64,000 nt of DNA, taken from the NCBI RefSeq assembly GCF_003467125.1, contig NZ_QSFA01000003.1, positions 62,001 through 126,000 of the forward strand, given 5' to 3'. This document shows, in pieces, positions 62,038 through 64,000 of the stretch. Both the position numbers and the translations under genes were made by a program. The DNA is from Megasphaera sp. AM44-1BH (GTDB lineage: Bacteria > Bacillota > Negativicutes > Veillonellales > Megasphaeraceae). The notes beneath the pieces were generated by a model. It ran no database searches and was not told where the DNA came from. It was given only the letters and a program-made list of their open reading frames with translations. The first letter of the stretch is position 1; every line of letters begins with the position of its first letter.

Positions 62038-62154
62038 ATTCCCTCATGAAATGTGTGTACCAGCCTCAATATTCCCTCATAAAATGTGTTTATCAGTCCC
62101 GATATTCGCTCATAAAATGTGTGAAATCGTCTGATATTCGCTCATGTTTTGTTG
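62038..62154 (+). repeat. four iteron-like repeats upstream of the AAA/DUF4143 gene
   Basis: Units begin at 62038, 62071, 62104 and 62136 (periods 33, 33, 32). The first three share ATTC(C/G)CTCATAAAATGTGT (one variant base each), the fourth only ATTCGCTCAT. The 13-14 bases between are variable. About three helical turns apart, they lie on one DNA face and end at the -35 box of the next gene, as expected of operator sites for a regulator. Confidence 0.75.
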
Positions 62155-62180
62155 CAGTCATTGCAGAATATCGGTATAAT
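62152..62180 (+). promoter_or_regulatory. promoter of the AAA/DUF4143 gene
   Basis: TTGCAG (62152-62157), 17-base spacer, TATAAT (62175-62180), directly abutting the repeat array. Confidence 0.75.
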
Positions 62181-62212
62181 ACACAGTAGGAATACCGAAA
62201 GGAGGCCGGTCT

Positions 62213-63574
62213 ATGTTATATTTGGAACGTAAAATTGATACCTTTCTAATACATTGGAAGGAAACTAAAAACAAAAGCCCTCTTATTGTCAAGGGAGCCC
62301 GACAAGTAGGAAAAACAGAATCCATCCTTCGGTTTGCCCACCAACAATATGCCAACATTATTTATATCAATTTCGTAGAAGAACCGAAATATAAAACCAT
62401 AACGGAAAATGGCTATAGCGTAAAAGAAATCATCAAAATGATTTCCCTTTTAGACCCGTCCAAACGATTTATTCCCGGCAATACGGTCATCATTTTTGAT
62501 GAGTTACAGGAATTTCCAGACATCGCGACTTCCCTAAAGTTTTTTAAGATAGATAACAGGTTCGACGTAATCTGCAGTGGCTCCATGTTTGGAATACAAT
62601 ACAAAAAAATTGAAAATAACAGTGTCGGATACAAAACAGATTACGAAATGCAATCTATGGATTTCGAAGAATTCCTCTGGGCCCGCGGTTATGATTATTC
62701 TATCCGCAGCATACTACTCGACCACATGATCACGCAGACCCCATTCAGTCCGGGAATCCTGTCTACATTCTTTTCTCTCTTCATGGATTTCTGCCTCCTT
62801 GGCGGTATGCCATCTGTCGTACGGGATTACATTGCAAACCAGACATTTGAAGGATCCTTGAATACACAAAGGCAATTATTAGCCGATTATAAGGAAGATG
62901 TACGCAAATATGCCAGCGGAGTAGATCAGACCAGGATTTTAAACGTTTTCGAACATATACCCATCCAATTGGCCAAGGATAACAAAAAATTTCAAATTTC
63001 CAAAGTAGCTCCCAACGCCCGTTTTAAGGACTATAGAGGATGCATAGAATGGCTGCACGACGCTGGCATTATAAATATATGCTACTGCTTATCCTTTCCA
63101 GAATTGCCATTAAAAGGTAATTATGAAAGTACAAAATACAAAATTTATATGAAAGATACTGGTCTGCTCGTAGCCATGCTGGATGAAGAAGCACAGGATG
63201 ATTTGAGGGTAAATAAAAACCTGGGAGTGTATAAAGGCGCTTTATATGAAAATATCGTAGCCGAAGCTTTGGTAAAATCCGGCTACGATCTGTATTATTA
63301 CAAAAAAGAGAACGCCACACTGGAAGAAGATTTCTTCGTTCGAACCAAAACCAGTCTTGTCCCCATAGAAGTGAAATCAACCAATAACAAATCAAAATCA
63401 CTGCATACCCTGATCAACAGCAGAACATATCCCGATATCCGGTTTGGTATAAAATTGATTCGCGGAAACATCGGCTGCACAGAACAAATTTTGACCTTTC
63501 CTTATTTCTGTACTTTCCTGCTCAAAGAATACTTACAAGCATCAACTGGCAGTCCATCCGCCATCGATGCATAG
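62213..63574 (+). CDS. AAA-family ATPase with DUF4143 domain
   Basis: 453 residues. The N-terminal AAA_14 module has P-loop GARQVGKT (~28-35) and Walker B VIIFDELQE; the C-terminal DUF4143 part includes IYMKDTGLLVAML, LYENIVAEAL and an Asp-Glu-Lys nuclease-like end (EDFFVRTKTSLVPIEVKS). This family is widespread, highly variable between strains and of unproven role; a restriction-like PD-(D/E)xK character of the tail is often noted. The last 33 bases overlap the convergent dehydrogenase gene. Lower GC than its neighbours suggests recent acquisition. Confidence 0.85.
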   Translation: MLYLERKIDTFLIHWKETKNKSPLIVKGARQVGKTESILRFAHQQYANIIYINFVEEPKYKTITENGYSVKEIIKMISLLDPSKRFIPGNTVIIFDELQEFPDIATSLKFFKIDNRFDVICSGSMFGIQYKKIENNSVGYKTDYEMQSMDFEEFLWARGYDYSIRSILLDHMITQTPFSPGILSTFFSLFMDFCLLGGMPSVVRDYIANQTFEGSLNTQRQLLADYKEDVRKYASGVDQTRILNVFEHIPIQLAKDNKKFQISKVAPNARFKDYRGCIEWLHDAGIINICYCLSFPELPLKGNYESTKYKIYMKDTGLLVAMLDEEAQDDLRVNKNLGVYKGALYENIVAEALVKSGYDLYYYKKENATLEEDFFVRTKTSLVPIEVKSTNNKSKSLHTLINSRTYPDIRFGIKLIRGNIGCTEQILTFPYFCTFLLKEYLQASTGSPSAIDA

Positions 63575-64000
63575 ATCGGCACCAGTGATGTAGCTGGCTT
63601 TTGATGAAGCCAGGAACAAAACGGCGTCGGCAACTTCGTCCGGTTTACCCGCCCGTCCCAAAGGTGTACGGGACGTAATCATATCAGTATATGCCGGATT
63701 ATCCATAATATTTTCGGTAAGAGGCGTCACAATGAATCCCGGTGAAACACAATTGACGCGGATGCCATAGTCTGCCCATTCATTGGCAAGACCTCTGGTA
63801 AAATTCCGGATTCCGGCCTTGCTGCATCCGTAAATAGAACTGCGTTTTGTATTGATATGATTCTGGAGCGATGCCAGGCTGACAATAGCACCTGATTTCT
63901 GCTGAATCATCTGCTTACCTACTTCGACACTGCAGAAATAAGCACCTTTCAGATTGATATCCATGATGAAATCCCAATCTTCTTCCGTATACTCCACAGC
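63542..64000 (-). CDS. short-chain dehydrogenase/reductase, C-terminal part (5' end outside window)
   Basis: About 152 codons visible; the frame continues past the window edge, so the NAD(P)-binding glycine motif is not seen. Classical SDR features: catalytic Ser region IVSLASLQ, Tyr-x3-Lys in YGCSK, the NCVSPGFIVTPL block, and the family ending YITGADLCIDGGW. It fits the 3-ketoacyl-ACP reductase/gluconate-5-dehydrogenase-like group. Substrate not determinable. Convergent with the ATPase gene, sharing 33 bases. Confidence 0.88.
   Translation of the reverse strand, partial: AVEYTEEDWDFIMDINLKGAYFCSVEVGKQMIQQKSGAIVSLASLQNHINTKRSSIYGCSKAGIRNFTRGLANEWADYGIRVNCVSPGFIVTPLTENIMDNPAYTDMITSRTPLGRAGKPDEVADAVLFLASSKASYITGADLCIDGGWTAS

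Noticed and set aside
62038..62154. Possible CRISPR array
   Set aside because: Only four units, cores of 10-19 bp with substitutions, 13-14-bp intervals too short for spacers, no cas genes; an operator array fits better.

Overview
The window reads as chromosome of a Negativicutes bacterium (diderm Firmicute), most likely Megasphaera or a close Veillonellaceae relative. Firmicute regulation (a T-box ahead of valS, strong AGGAGG ribosome sites, near-consensus sigma-A promoters) sits beside envelope genes of the outer-membrane type (a CptA-like phosphoethanolamine transferase, a YdjC/ChbG deacetylase). The genus is inference; nothing here names it.

Layout. 1-4 kb: end of a sugar deacetylase, a sugar-nucleotide epimerase, an ACT-domain protein, homoserine dehydrogenase and homoserine kinase. 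4-12 kb: NudC-type hydrolase, T-box/valS/folC, phosphoethanolamine transferase, flavodoxin-ferredoxin protein. 12.2-14.2 kb: an intact IS1634-type insertion sequence with a 5-bp target duplication. 14.4-19 kb: a KimA-like potassium importer, then a decayed zone where a truncated integrase is joined to the tail of a lost heavy-metal ATPase, a tRNA-Gly and an MNT/HEPN pair. 19-23 kb: exported or membrane-anchored envelope proteins and a D-2-hydroxyacid dehydrogenase with altered active site. 23.3-26.9 kb: a Phn-type ABC importer (binding protein, ATPase, double-length fused permease) preceded by a structured leader that looks like an HMP-PP/TPP-related riboswitch. 27-30 kb: dipeptide epimerase, PAP2 phosphatase, esterase, a relic IS end and a 45-bp perfect palindrome.

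30.1-46.2 kb is the main accessory feature: a 16-kb island bounded by an 85-bp direct repeat of the tRNA-Ala(GGC) 3' end plus its terminator. It carries a complete type 1 BREX anti-phage system (brxA, brxB, brxC, pglX, pglZ, brxL, all on the minus strand), with a Fic protein embedded between pglX and pglZ and a damaged toxin/antitoxin module downstream. The specificity part of pglX is strikingly AT-rich, as if swapped in. No integrase is present in the island.

46.3-64 kb: redoxin/TPR protein, tRNA-Val, two tandem small exported proteins, MscS channel, SGNH hydrolase, a tight five-gene operon of unknown function built around a Ycf46-like AAA+ ATPase and a membrane protein, an NCS2 purine/pyrimidine permease, an aminotransferase, a sodium:alanine symporter, a LysR regulator, an AAA/DUF4143 ATPase behind four 33-bp repeats, and the end of a short-chain dehydrogenase.
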